Origin: Mesorhabditis belari
Taxonomy: Eukaryota > Nematoda > Chromadorea > Rhabditida > Rhabditidae
Assembly (NCBI GenBank): GCA_958450365.1
Contig: CAUEEP010000731.1
Coordinates: forward strand, 664,501 to 728,500
Length of the DNA stretch: 64,000 bases
Direction: 5' to 3'
Part shown: positions 48,301-61,300 of the stretch, piece after piece
How positions within the stretch are numbered: the first letter of the stretch is position 1
Layout of the letters: every line of letters starts with the position of its first letter
Translations under genes and position numbers: made by a program
The notes under the pieces: model-generated
Database searches by the model: none
What the model saw: only the letters and a program-made list of their open reading frames with translations
Told to the model about the DNA's origin: nothing

Positions 48301-51300
48301 ACTGTAACCCGTCAACCATCACCACCAATTGAAGAAAACGGAAATGAAGGTCTAGTTCCGGAGAAAGAGGTCGACGTGATGAAGACATCGAGAAAGCGCT
48401 TAAATGTGGAGAAAGAGGTTAAATAGTTTGTTTTTCTTAGACTGTCATATTTAGGCACCAGTGAAGCCAAAGATGACGAGAAACGAGCCGGCAGTTGTTG
48501 CGCCGAAACCAATGGTCATCACGACGATTTCGAGTTCTTCAGCTGAAACGACTCTAGAGGTGAGTTTGAGAGTTTGCTTCAGCGATCATAATTATTCATA
48601 TTTTTAGGAAAATCGCGCTAATGAGCGACCAATGCTCCAACTGCCTCAAATTTCGACCGCAAAAGCTTTAACAACTGCTTTAAAGACGACTGTGCGAAAG
48701 GAAAACCCGCGATCGTTCCCCCACAAATCGGCTCATCTTTATGCGGCTGCTAATTCCTATTTGTGAGTTTTATTTTTTTCGCTTTTATCTCTCAATTTAG
48801 TCCCCCAACGCTCCCGGAGCCCGGCTACATTGCTAGAGCCGAACGCTATAAATGGACTGAAGTGCGTACTGCAGGCGCATATGGAATTGGACTTCGCGTT
48901 CCCCCAGGCACAAAGGTATGTTTTAAAGAGCGAACAGGCAAAATTAAAATCATGGTCTTCATACATTAAATATAGCCCTTTCCCTGAATCGTGGTCTTTT
49001 GCGATTTTTTGTTTTGTTACCAAAAAGTCTTTTGAAATTGTTTTAATGTATTTTATTAAGTTCCACATGCACCAGTTTATTTGAGCAGAATTTAAAGAAC
49101 AATCCTAGGGAAGGGGATAAGCGCACAGAATTCCTCGTGGTTTCAACAGGATATCGTCAAGTTGGCAAGGATGTATGTCTTGACTGTATGTGAAGACCAG
49201 CTTCACAAACATTTGCGTGTCCGAAGAAACGCAAGGCGTGCCAAGCCTTGCGTTTTGCTGGGATGCTAAAATTGTTGTTCTTGCGATTCTTCTTTAAATT
49301 CTGATCAAATGAACTGGTGCATGTGGAACTTAATAAAACACGTTAAAACAATTTGAAAAGGCTTTTTGGTAAAAAAAAAAACAAAAAAAATTGCAAAAGC
49401 CCACGATCCAGGGAAAGAGCCTTAAATATTTTAGCAAATGCCAAAGCAAACCAGCAATGAACCCTTTGTGGATGCTCAATCCGTGGAAAAAGTGGTTACT
49501 CCTGTGCAACAGGTTGTTTTACTCGTAACACAAATTATTTGACGATTTTAGAAAACGACGATTGAACACGTGCAAGTGGTTGTCAATCAGGAAACTGAGG
49601 ATCGTCCACGTCCACAAACGTCGAATGAGGAAAACGATGGTGATGCTATCGAGCTCTCGTCAAACTCGGAACAACAAAATACGGAAGAATCTGGTACGAG
49701 TTTTGCCGTTAAATATTATTGTTTACCAAAGTCGTCTCCACTGTTGCCGAAACGTTCTAAATTATTATGAATTATTTGATATCTACATCTATAAGCTCGC
49801 TATTTTAGAACATCAAATGGACGAAAATGAGGCGCTTGACGAAGATGCTCTACGACAAAAGCTGCTTGCAAGAATCAAAGAGGGGAAAATGATCGTTGAA
49901 CCGGATCGAAGGTTTTTAAAAACTTTACTCTAAATTTATTTGCTTTAGTGCACCACTTATCACAAGTGTAGCCATTGACGATGAATGGGAGCCAGAGGGT
50001 GCTCCACAAGTCGTTTACGAACCGAGATCGCCCAGCTATAATATGGATGATGAGTAAGCATTAAGATGTTATAATGGTTATTACCCAACGATTACAGTTA
50101 CCTAACGCTTGATCGTTTCAAGTTTGATTGTAACGTTTTGTGATTTAGGTCACCTATGGAAAATCCACTGGTGGTGAAGCCGATGCAACAAGAAGGATTA
50201 GTCAACGAGCCGGTGTCTCGAAACGACGACTATCGATCACAATCACCAGATTATGTGCCGGAGGGGTAAATTTTAGCTATGACCAATAAGTGGTAAAAGA
50301 ATATGTAGCTATGTCTACGAGCCCATATCTCCGAATTACGGCATCGATCATACAGAAAATGAAATCACAAGTCATCCGTTGAACAACATCGATGAGAGAT
50401 CGGAGTCTTCTAGATTTGAAAAGTAAGTGCTAATAAGTCTCTGCTTGTATCGTAGTATACGTTTTAGTGATTCCATCAGCCAGATGCAAAACGGTGACAA
50501 AGCTGCTGCTAACCGTGGTCATGTTGAGCCAAATGCTACGCTTAAAAGGTAAGTCACTGAAAAGTTAATGCTTTATAAAAAATTTTAGGAAAACCAACTT
50601 GCGACGACGCTCACGAGGCGTTGAAAACGAGCCGGTTGAAGTGCCATCGACGTCTGTTAACACGCCAAATCAACTTCTCAACGCCAATGTGCCACTCTGT
50701 AGTAGTGAGCTACTCTACGGTCAATGCATAGAGACAAACTGCAGAATGTTGGTCTTTAGCTAAATCTAGTAATGTTGCGCTTTAGGCAGCACTTTGACAA
50801 CCCAGCTTTCGCCCACAGAGAACCCGAGCCGCCCAACGAACCCAAAGAGAAGCCTAAAAGTTTGTTGCGTGCTGTGGCTTATCTTGTGGTTTCAGAGAAA
50901 GTACCTCGGGTTTATCACGGCGAGGATGCGATGGTGGCCGAGTTTGTGCGTGGAGTGTTTGCTGGGATGCCAAAAGTGTATCCAGTTGGCTACATAGGTT
51001 TGATTCAATTTTTGCTATTCTCGTATGTTTAAGTTGATTTAGAAGCCGGCATCACTGCCATGAACAAGAGGTGGAAAGCTGAGAAGGTCCGTGGCAACAC
51101 ATTTGAAGAGTTCAAACCAATTATTACGAAGCTGATCGATCAAATTACAAAGAAACAACAAAAGGGTTTTGTTTTGCTTGAAATTAGCTTAAATTTAGGT
51201 AACCACTGCTTCTATTCTGCATTTAGATGACTCCGCACAAAAAGAGCCAACTGCCGAGAAGCGCACGGTTTTGAATAAGGATCCGAAATGTATCTAAACT

Positions 51301-51368
51301 TGTGTTTTTCCGTTTTGTAATCAGTTTTAGTGGGAGTGCCCGATTACGTAAGCCGTTTCAACTTCTAA
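45318..51368 (+). CDS. ZFC3H1-like CCCH zinc-finger protein (1,173 aa)
   Basis: Thirty-two in-phase exons: 45318-45356, 45611-45718, 45862-45932, 45974-46028, 46066-46195, 46296-46358, 46405-46527, 46650-46762, 46807-46983, 47065-47217, 47267-47443, 47525-47597, 47638-47705, 47744-47827, 47869-47985, 48086-48208, 48280-48417, 48455-48559, 48608-48762, 48801-48915, 49435-49512, 49552-49693, 49809-49911, 49949-50053, 50149-50265, 50309-50422, 50468-50548, 50589-50747, 50786-50997, 51043-51165, 51227-51289, 51331-51368. Domains: acidic start (EEGEIEDVSEDD), Arg/Ser-rich and Pro-rich parts, a coiled coil (~KELADVRESIDDSEKKMDEY on), then one C-x8-C-x4-C-x3-H finger (Cys1013, Cys1022, Cys1027, His1031) of the zf-C3H1 type. 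ZFC3H1/Red1 proteins link polyadenylated nuclear RNA to the exosome; that role is inferred. An alternative start is the Met two codons into exon 2. Confidence 0.7.
48974..49421. mobile_element. 448-bp inverted-repeat element in an intron
   Basis: Fills the only long intron of the ZFC3H1-like gene. Arms of about 105 bp: AGCCCTTTCCCTGAATCGTG and the complement of CACGATCCAGGGAAAGAGCC, continuing to TTAAGTTCCACATGCACCAG and its partner. TTAAATAT lies directly outside both ends (48,966 and 49,422), a candidate 8-bp target duplication as in hAT elements. The loop region holds a perfect mini-hairpin, CGCAAGGC/GCCTTGCG, near 49,232. Different from families A-D. Confidence 0.75.
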
Positions 51369-52600
51369 GCATCAACAACCCAAATTATTTTTGCACAGGT
51401 AAGTTTCACCTTTTTACTACTAAAAATCTGATTCAGAGAACTTGCTCAACTCAAATTACTTGACTAAAATTTAGTATTTTCATTGTTTTTTGTCTAGTCA
51501 TTAGTCTAGCCATTGTTATCTTTTTGCCCAAAGACCTTTCACCTCTCGATTATCGCCTTATTCCTTCGGGTCTTTTCGTTTCGTTTTGTCTTTTTTTTTT
51601 TTGTATAGCTTAGATAAGCTTCAACACTTTGCCCGATTTGTGATTTAATGATTTTACAGGTTTCAGTTTTGATTGCCACGGCAGTCAAGAAATTATTTAC
51701 AATGGTTCACTTTGTTTTAATAAACTATTTGTTTGCATTGGTCGATTTAAAGCGCAACGGTTATGACACCAAAGACAAGTGTATTTTGATCGATTTGAAA
51801 GTGCAATTCAAAAAAGGGCGTTCTGCCTAAAATTTTGTGCGGATTGTACTAATGATCAGTGTTTTGATCTCTAAATTGTACTATGGTTATTATCTGGCAT
51901 TCTCGTTGAATTAGTTTTGACAATTTTGATATTGCCACGTGTTGTTTACACATTCACGCCTTTTTCCACGATGAAAAGACAATTGAAAAGTAGATTTTGG
52001 AGAGAAATTTGTGGTGATGAAATGCGCGAAGTGTCAACAGAGAAATGACTCAAGTTTTTGTTCCATGAAAACAAACAACAAACACTTTTTCACAAAATAA
52101 CTGTATCTGGGATAGCATTTTGGCATTTTTCGGCTCTCCTGTTTTTTTAAAGATTTTGAAAGTTTTGATTGACTCCTTTCGGTACTAGAAATCGTTTCTA
52201 CTCAAAAGGCTCATTAAAAATTCAAGTTTTGCTTTCAATTTGCTGTTTTGCCCGTTCAAGATTTTCAAAACTTCCTTATTTTTCATTTTTAAGCTTCCGA
52301 AGCAAAATTTTGATCACAAACATGTTTATAAGTACCCCAAAAATGATTAAGCAATTCGCATGTGCAAAACTAGTTGTCACCATTGTTTTGTTGCCACTTT
52401 CCCTCACATCTTTTGCACGCCTTTTTGGGTCGAAAAGCGCTTTTTACGTGTTGTAGAGTGAATTTATAACCTGATGGGAAAGTCGCCAACAAAGTCCATT
52501 CTTTTTCGTTTCTTATGATTCGATTGATTCTTAAATACATCAATTCTTTCAGAGCAGAAATCGCACTTTATTTCAGGTCCTGAATAAAGTATCTATATAA
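51369..52600. other. 3' UTR of the ZFC3H1-like gene and pcyt-1 upstream region
   Basis: AATAAA at 51,719-51,724 is a candidate poly(A) signal. TTTCAG at 52,571-52,576, 24 bp before the pcyt-1 ATG, is a candidate trans-splice or 5' UTR acceptor. No other gene seen; the frame at 51,648-51,830 lies in the 3' UTR. Confidence 0.5.
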
Positions 52601-54309
52601 ATGCGCCCGAACTCACGAAAACGAGCCGCCTCTGGACCCGATGGAACCGTGTTTGCGAAGAAACCATTGTTAAAAGGTCGGTTTGATATTTGTGGGTAAA
52701 CTGATAAGATCTAAGCATGTTGGGTATTGGCTAACTATTTCATTTAGCATTCTTTGTTTAGTTTTGGAGAAATTTGGAGCATTCAAAAGCTTGATCTTGT
52801 AAATCTTCTTTTTTTGCAAACACCTGCAAAAAAACTGCTTGATAAAAAATAAATCAAAAAGATATAAAAGTTATTCAAGCCTCAAATCTGGATGTTTTAC
52901 AACCGTGTAATACAATTTTTAGATGAACCACTGCCACTTGCTCTTCGTGAGGCGGCCCCATACCACGACGAGGAAGCGGCGATCGCTGAAAGGAATCGAG
53001 TCGACTACTCGAAAAAGGTAAACTGTTATATTCATACTTAAATTCATTTAGATTTTAGGTTACTTTGGAAGTCGCTCAAGCAAATCAAGCTGGCCGACCG
53101 ATTCGCGTGTACGCTGACGGAATCTACGATCTTTTTCACTATGGACACGCAAATCAGTTGAAACAGGTAGACTCGTGAATAAAGTTTTTAAAGCTATGAA
53201 GTTTAGGCCAAGAACGCCTTCCCTAATGTTTACCTCATTGTCGGCGTTTGTGGAGACGCGAACACGCACAAGCATAAGGTTTGTTGGGTATTTGAGGGAG
53301 ACACTGTAACTTGGCTAATACTAAAACATACTATTGTAAAATTCATTAAATCTCTTAGGGTCGCACCGTCACTAATGAAGACGAGAGGTACGAGGCTGTG
53401 CGTCATTGTCGATACGTGGATGAGGTGATCCGGGATGCTCCATGGTATTGTACAGTCGAGTTCCTCAAGGAAATGAAGGTAGTGATTGCAAAGCTGTTAC
53501 AAAAGTTAATAAGTCTTGGAATGACTTTGAATTGTTCCTATTTCAAATGAATGGACCCAATTTTAACCGACTATTGCTTTAACTATTAAAAAAACTTTTT
53601 TAGGTCGACTTCATTGCCCACGACGCAATTCCATATGAAGCGTGTGGTGAAGAGGATATCTACGAGAAATTCCGACAAGCTGGCATGTTTGTCGAGACGC
53701 AAAGGTCAGCTCAGTTTATTAGAATCATTTGATTGTTTAAAACATCTACCCTGCTTTATGAAGCTGATATTAATCCATTACTTTAAGAGATGTTTCTTGT
53801 TTAGGACTGAGGGTGTTTCCACTTCGGATGTCGTTTGCCGGATCATCAAGGACTATGACAAATATGTGCGCCGGAACTTGCAGCGGGGCTATTCGGCCGA
53901 AGAGCTCAACGTCGGCTTCTTAGCGTCACAAAAGTACAAGATTCAGGTAAGGAGATTGTCTAAATAAATTTATTCTTTTATTTAGGAAAAAGTCGACGGC
54001 TTGAAGGAGAAAGGATTGGAGTTGGTGGCAAAATGGCGGGCAAAGTCCGACGATTTCATCAGGGGTTTCCTCGGAACGTTTCACATAGATGGTCAACTGT
54101 CACTTGGAGATCGGTGAGGATTTGGCTATAAGCATCTTAAAACTAAAATAGATTAGGTAGATAATGTTACTATGGCTAGCTTTTAGAATTTTTAGTTTAA
54201 AATTTTTAAATGTACACTGATTGCCAATTTTAGAATTCGTCACATCATGTCCCGAAGTCCATCACCACAACCCGAAGGCTCGGAGGGCGGACATTCGAAT
54301 AGCTTCTAA
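52601..54309 (+). CDS. pcyt-1: CTP:phosphocholine cytidylyltransferase
   Basis: Nine exons, 305 aa: 52601-52676, 52923-53017, 53059-53166, 53207-53278, 53359-53478, 53604-53704, 53805-53946, 53986-54113, 54234-54309. It makes CDP-choline from CTP and phosphocholine, the rate-setting step of the Kennedy pathway to phosphatidylcholine. The catalytic domain is complete: [20 protein letters not shown] with the HxGH motif at residues 84-87, the substrate loop [15 protein letters not shown], and RTEGVSTS at 191-198. After it comes a charged, amphipathic region ([20 protein letters not shown]) expected to bind membranes and control activity, and a short phosphorylatable tail ([10 protein letters not shown]). 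The tail is shorter than in human PCYT1A (367 aa). All eight introns end in TAG. A poly(A) signal candidate is AATAAA near 54,738. Confidence 0.97.
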
Positions 54310-55311
54310 AGTTAAAAAATTATCTTTCATCTGCCAGTTTCTGTCGTGTCTTTATAGCCTTTCCGTCTAGTTAATCCTTTACTCTATAGTTAGTACGACC
54401 GATTTCTATACACACCCCCTCCCGTGGCCCTTTTAAAGTGGTGAGGGGATCAATTTCGGAAAACATCTTCTAATCGGTCGTTCCACTTTTCGTGTGTCAG
54501 CTTTTTGCATTAAAATTCCCGTATTTAATATTTCTCTAGCACTTCCCTTAATAATTTTCTCTTCTAAAACCGTTCGCTTATTGCATTCCAGTGAGACAGT
54601 ACTTGCGCCATTTTCATTGCCATGTGTCTATTTTTGTTACCGGTAGTTTTTTGTTTTCTTTCGCGATTCGTTAGAAAGTTTTTGAATTTTACTTTGGCTG
54701 GTTCCTGATGTCTCTAGGTGCAATAATTATTACAATTAATAAAGGTTTACACAGGGTTTTCAAGAGAAAAGTTACGATTCTATGCGATTCGGATCTTTGC
54801 GGATGTTGAAATACGGGACACACATTAAATTTTGTTACTAAACAAGTTAATGAACGCGAAAAATGTAATATACTTGTGTTTGCAAGTCTAGTATGACATT
54901 GGCATTTAGTATCTAAAGAGTTCATTGAAATTTTCGAGATTGTGAAATTTTTCTTTAGCATCTTTCATTTTCCTCAAACGCTTTTGTAACAAAGTCGATC
55001 TAAAATTTTCAGAACGGACTCAGAAATTCCAAACAAAATCTCTGGGGCATTTTTTGTGACGTAAACCAAAGTCATCAATATGTAGTACGCACGCTACTAA
55101 CTTTAATGTTTTTGTTTAAAAAACAGTTTTCCGGCACCTTAAATATTTTTTATGTGTGGCGTGTCCATTAGGTCCATAATAAAGCCTATTTGGCCTCTCC
55201 CTGTTTTAATGCTGCGAATGCAAACTATTAAAACTTTACCCATTTCTTTCGTTCACTTGCTTTTTTTTCGATTGAGCAATGTTGTACTTCAAATATTTTT
55301 TCAAGTTTAGA
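54310..55311. other. pcyt-1 3' UTR and prp-6 upstream region
   Basis: No gene. TTTCAAGTTTAG ends one base before the prp-6 ATG and is a likely trans-splice acceptor. The ~1.0-kb spacing does not resemble a tight SL2-type operon. Confidence 0.5.
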
Positions 55312-58300
55312 ATGCACTCGGTGACGATTCCCGGCTCGCTCGTCAACAAGGCGAAGAAGCACTTCTTGGGGATGCCGGCACCAATGGGCTATGTTCCCGG
55401 AGTGGGTAGAGGTGCGTTTGATTCAGACTTTAAAAAACTAGACCTGCTTTAAATATCATTTTCCTCTTTTTAGGTGCCACCGGTTTTACGACCCGATCTG
55501 ATATCGGTCCGGCTCGAGAAGCGGTGCCCGGCGAGGGTGAAGCGACCGTCGGGCCCGCTGGCCCACCACCAGCCAAACAGGGAAAGGTAAATTTTAGCCA
55601 GTTTTATTCTATTCGGTTACATCCCGAATCAAAGCTCATTTAATTTCAAAGTATCATAAGCGTCTTTCTTTAGGCTATAATCATTTTACAAAAGTTAATT
55701 GCTATTGGTGATTTTAGGAAGAACGAGACGAGGCTGAGGATCTAAATGACGCGAACTACGATGAATTTGAGGGATACTCGGGCTCGTTGTTCTCTCGAAT
55801 GGACCCATACGATAAAGGCATTCAGATACAAGAAACCTCAGCTCAATACATTTTTTAGATGACGAAGAAGCCGACGAAATCTACCACCAAGTCGACATGC
55901 GACAAGACGAAAAGCGAAAGGACTATCGGTATTTGAAATAAACAAACTTTCATGAAATATCAATTTTAGCGAGAAGAAATACGCGGAGGCGATCGCCAAA
56001 TTTCGTATGGAACGCCCAAAGATTCAGCAAGAGTTCTCCGATCTTAAGCGGCAACTGGCTGATGTAAGTGCAAAAGTTTGAGGACATTTTTCACATTGAA
56101 GTTTACAACTTTTGTTAATGATTTTTTAGGTCACAGAAGAAGAATGGTCCGCGATTCCAGAAGTCGGTGATGCGAGAAACAAAGCAAAGCGCAATCCCCG
56201 TGCCGAGCGGTCAGTTTTCTTTGGTTTTGAAGCTAACCACTTATAATTTGAAACTTCTGCTGCTCTTATAGATCTTTCCCTAGTTAGTTTTGAGCCAAGA
56301 ACACAAGTGTATAGGAAATTTTCAGCTATTAGCTTCGTCTATAAGCTTAGTCTTCAAATCAAACATTAACCCACCTACAATAAATCTTTTCTTTTAGCTT
56401 CACTCCCGTGCCCGACTCTGTCCTTCAGAATGCAATGAACATCGGAGCGTCGTCGAACGTTTTAGACGATCGAGTGAGTTGCGTGAAAAATTCCAAAAAG
56501 ATACAGCAAATCACAAAAAAAGCCAGTCACAAGTTTATCGCATATTCAAAATGTTTACAATGATGCACGCAAAAAGGTTATTTGAGTGAACCTTCCATTA
56601 AGAGTCAATACACATGAGGCAAGTAGTTTTCTCGTGGAGCGAAGTGAAGTAATTCTGAAAAATCTAAAAAGAAAATTGAAAGTGAGATTTTAGATTTTTA
56701 AAAAAATCGGTAGCACAAACCCACCTAGTACTTGCTGCGACGAAGGGGCACCGCCAGAGGCCGAGTTGCCAATGCTGATGGAGCTGGCTAAAAATAGAAG
56801 TTCATAAAGTTGTAGATACATCACCAAAGCCCCACCCGTGCAATCATCCGACTGTTGTCGTTCTCACTGTTCAGCGTGGCGTTTCGCTCTTTCTCTAATT
56901 CATTGTCGACGAGTCGCGCATCTCATCGGCCCACTTCTTCCATATCGTCCTCGTCGTCGAATTCCCTGAGAAAACTGCACTCGGCCATCGCATTCTCCAA
57001 GTCATTGCTCTCGTCCGACGAGCCGCTTAAAGGGCGTGTCAGCGTCTCCAAGAATTTTCGCTTCTTCCGTTCGTTCAAGCGCCTCTCTAAAAAAGAAAAT
57101 TGTGATGTGTTGGAGCAAAGCCGTACCTTTTTATTTCGATCGAAGACGGCCATTTCTACCTTGACAATAATGCGTTTCTCCTTCTTTGAGGAAAATCTAA
57201 AGTTAAAGTAAGTTCCCGTAAAGTCGCGGTCGCTTCGCTCACCCGAGCCGTGACTTTCAGCCAGTAGACGACATTCGGCGCATCGTTTTTCTCGCTCGGT
57301 CCAAGCACTTGCACGCATGATGCTTAGAATAACTTAAAGTATGTGATTAGTTTTTAGAAATACCAAGCACACACCCTTTCCTCCGATTTCTTCAGCAATT
57401 CCGGGTAGATCCTTTTCATCATCCATCGAGCGAGGTTGCTGAGTTGATTCGTCGAGACACACGCAATCGCCCCGCCACGATCTAAAAACGATGGTGCACA
57501 CGGTAAACTCCTATACCAGGTTGCTTGTGATGACTGTGCGAGTCGAAGAGCGCTACTGCGTTCGTCTCTCGTTGAAAAGCGATGAAGACGGCTCGCTTGA
57601 CGGCAATGACGATGAAGTAGAGTATTCATGTGGGCAAAATGGGGCTAAAGTGAAAAATTTGAGAAGCATTCATAAGCACCGTTAAAGTTTTTACAGTTTA
57701 AGCCTCAACAACCAAGTATGCACATTGTAAACAAATAAACTGGTACCTTTTGGTAGCAACTCGTAACGTTACGGGAAACTTCGGCTCAAAAGGCGTCTAA
57801 AAGCATAAATTTTCCCTCGAAAAGAAAATCGAAAGTTGCCTCAACCAGCGCATAGTCGATCTCGTGATTTTGTCTATGGTAGCAGCGTTGAATTTCGTGG
57901 ATCGCCTCCGGTATCGTGAAAATGTCCCTATTCTTCTCTTTATTGGTCGGTTTCCCTTCCTCGCTCGTTTTCTTCTTCGAATTTGTCTTCTCGGCGTCTT
58001 TCGATGCCTCAGCAGCAGCCACTCTAAAAATCACAGTATGATATAACCAAATTTGCTCGCACACCTTTCTATGTCCCGGTTTTTCATCGCGCTCTCGTGC
58101 GTGATGTTGCCATTGATGATCCCGTTAGTAAACAATCGGAGAAGATCCTCGGAAAGGCAAAGATACTAAACACGATACTATAGTTAGTGTACTAGGGTCG
58201 AACATTTTACAAGAAACTAGATTAACAGGTAAAAACATGCATCGTTTCTGGCGCGAATTTCATCATTCGGCAAGCTTTCTTTTAGCGAATGGAAGAGCAT

Positions 58301-61300
58301 CCACTTCTTGTCCTCGTCACGGTAGGAAGTGTGATGTTGAATTTGAAAAAACAAACATTGCGAATAAAAATACAGATTCTCTCGTCTATCTTTAAAGCTG
58401 TAGAAGGTTTACAAACCTATGACACAAATCGGCAACGTTAATGGCAATGATGGTACACGCGTTCGACGGGGTCTCTCGATCGCCGAGCTGCGATTGCGAC
58501 ATGTTCAGCGTCATCATCCACGAGAGCACCGCTTCGCTGGTCTAAAGAAAAAGATTTAGTAAACGACAAAATTTTGATTAAAGCTACAAATTTTAATTGA
58601 CATTTCTGCAGTTGTAATAGTACGTTCTAGTAAGCAAAAATCCTCACCTCATCATTTTCGGCACGATGCAGCATCCGCGGCGCTCTTTTGCTAATAGATT
58701 GATAGTTCTTCTTGTAGGACATTTGCGATCGCGACTAGTGGTGGGGAAAGTTGTCGATGAGTGGAACAATAATATGGCTCATCACATCGTTTAGTTCCTT
58801 TTATTTGAGGATTAAATCTAAAACATGGAGGATCCTAAGTAAAGTTACTTGATATGGTAATTTGGGCAGTAATCAAAATAGTCTATTGAACAGTAAAAGA
58901 GTTTTATTTATATTTTATTTTATTATATTTGGTTGTTTCAGGTACAATCGGGCTTCATGACACCACTCGGCTCCGGTTTGATGTCGACGATTCAAGGCGG
59001 CACGGCAAGCAGCATTTTGGGACCCGGAATGATGAGCACTCTTGGTGAGCGTGTTTGAAGTAGTTTCTTAAAACTTATATAGCTGTCATTGTTGTCATAA
59101 AATCAGTGTGCGTCTTAAAATTATAAATATTTCCTTTTTGAGGCGGACTTCTCACCCCGGGCACACGATCTGGCATCAAAACGGGCGCCTCCGCAACACT
59201 TGATCTGAACAAAATTGGACAAGCCCGTAACAAGATCATGGACATCAAACTGAATCAGGTATTTGTTTTACGTTTGAAAGTTGAATGATTCAGAATTCTT
59301 GCGAAGCAAGAAAATTTATTAAAACTTTAATATAAATATGACAACCCTTACAAAGTCTACTTTTAGGTTTCCGACTCGGTGAGCGGACAAACAAACGTCG
59401 ATCCAAAGGGTTACCTCACCGATCTCCAATCGATGATTCCACAACACGGCAGCGATATAAATGACGTAAAGAAGGTAAAATAAAATATGGTTTACATTTC
59501 TAACACTTTTATTTAGGCACGAATGTTGCTGAAGAGTGTGCGGCAAACGAATCCCCGGCATCCGCCTGCTTGGATCGCGTCGGCTCGTTTGGAAGAAGTC
59601 GTCGGAAAGTTGCAGGTCAGTTTTGAAAGATAATATTTAACATTTCCTAAGTCATTTATAAATACATCTTTTTAGGTGGCGAGAAATCTCATTATGGAGG
59701 GATGCGACAATAATAAGGACAACGAGGATATTTGGCTAGAAGCTGTTCGGTAAGGGTTTTTATTTTTAAAACAAGCGCCTAAAAACATCAAATGCTAAAT
59801 TATTAAATCCCTAACCTTTTAACTTTTCAGACTCCACCCACCAGATGTCGGCAAGTCAATCGTTGCCACTGGTTTGTCACATTCTTTTTATCATAAATTT
59901 TTGAACTTTAGCTGTTGGTCATATGCCGAATTCGGTCCGCATTTGGATGAAGGCCGCCGACTTGGAGATCGATGAGAGAGCGAAGAAAAAGGTACACATT
60001 TATGCATTTTATGAATGGGCAACTGATCAAGAAAGAAAACTTTGAGTTGCCCAACCTTATCTTAGGTTTTCTCTTTGACTTTTAACGACCATCCATCCGT
60101 TATACTTTTCAGGTATTCCGCAAAGCCCTTGAACAAATCCCGACCTCGGTCAAGTTGTGGAAAGCGGCCGTATCACTTGAAGCGCCTGAAGATGCGCGAA
60201 TTCTCCTCACTCGTGCCGTCGAATGTTGCAGGTATGTAAATTTCTTGATTAAAATTTTTGTTTTTAGTGCAAGCACTGAGTTGTGGCTGGCCCTGGCACG
60301 TCTTGAGTCGTATGATAACGCTAGAAAGGTGAGCTAACTTTAGATTTGTCAACAACTGAAAGGTGCTGAACATGCCTTTTATTTAGGTGCTGAACAAGGC
60401 TCGGCAACACATCCCCACTGAGCGCCAAATCTGGTTGTCGGCTGCTCGATTGGAAGAAACAAGAGGACAAAAGGATATGGTTGAACGAATCGTTTCAAAG
60501 GTATTTTATCTGAAGCATTTCTTTGACCTACTCAAAAACTTAAGGCTCTCACTTCACTGCGGGCCAACGCTGTCGAAATCAATCGCGATCACTGGCTGAA
60601 AGATGCGGTCGATGCGGAACGTGCCGGATGTGCGATGACTTCGCAAGCTATTATGTAAGTTAATGTAAACAGATAAATGTAGATGATACAGTAGATTAAA
60701 CAATAGTGTAAATGAACCAAAAAGATTTCACGTTTCAATTTAGCAAATCGATTCTTGGATATGGTATTGAAGATGAGGACAAGAAAGCTACGTGGCTTGA
60801 AGATGCGAAGAATTTCTCCGATCAAGGAGCTTTCATTTGTGCTAGGTAACGAGATTCTAGTTGGAGTATTTATAAAACGTAACTTTAGAGCCGTTTTCGC
60901 TTATGCATTGGGCGAGATGCCGAATCGTCGCAGTCTTTGGCATGCAGCTGTTGTTTTTGAGAAAGATCACGGAACTCCGTAAGTTTAAAACAAAGTCAGA
61001 TCCTGAAATGTTAGGTCTGGTGGCTAGATTTAGTTTTACCCATGAACATGAACCTAAAAATTTATCTTGATGTTTTTGCTTTTAGAGATGACTACGAAGA
61101 AATGCTGAAGCAAGCCTGCGAGAAAGCGCCACAAAGCGAGGAATTCTGGCTGAGACACGCGAAGAGTCGTTGGTTGAGAGGACACGTCGAGGACGCCCGC
61201 GGCATCTTGGCTAAGGTACGGTTTTTGTGCGTGCTTTGCGGGAAATGTGTTGTGGCAATAAATCTTTTAGTAACTTTGATATAATGTCTGTTGATGATGT

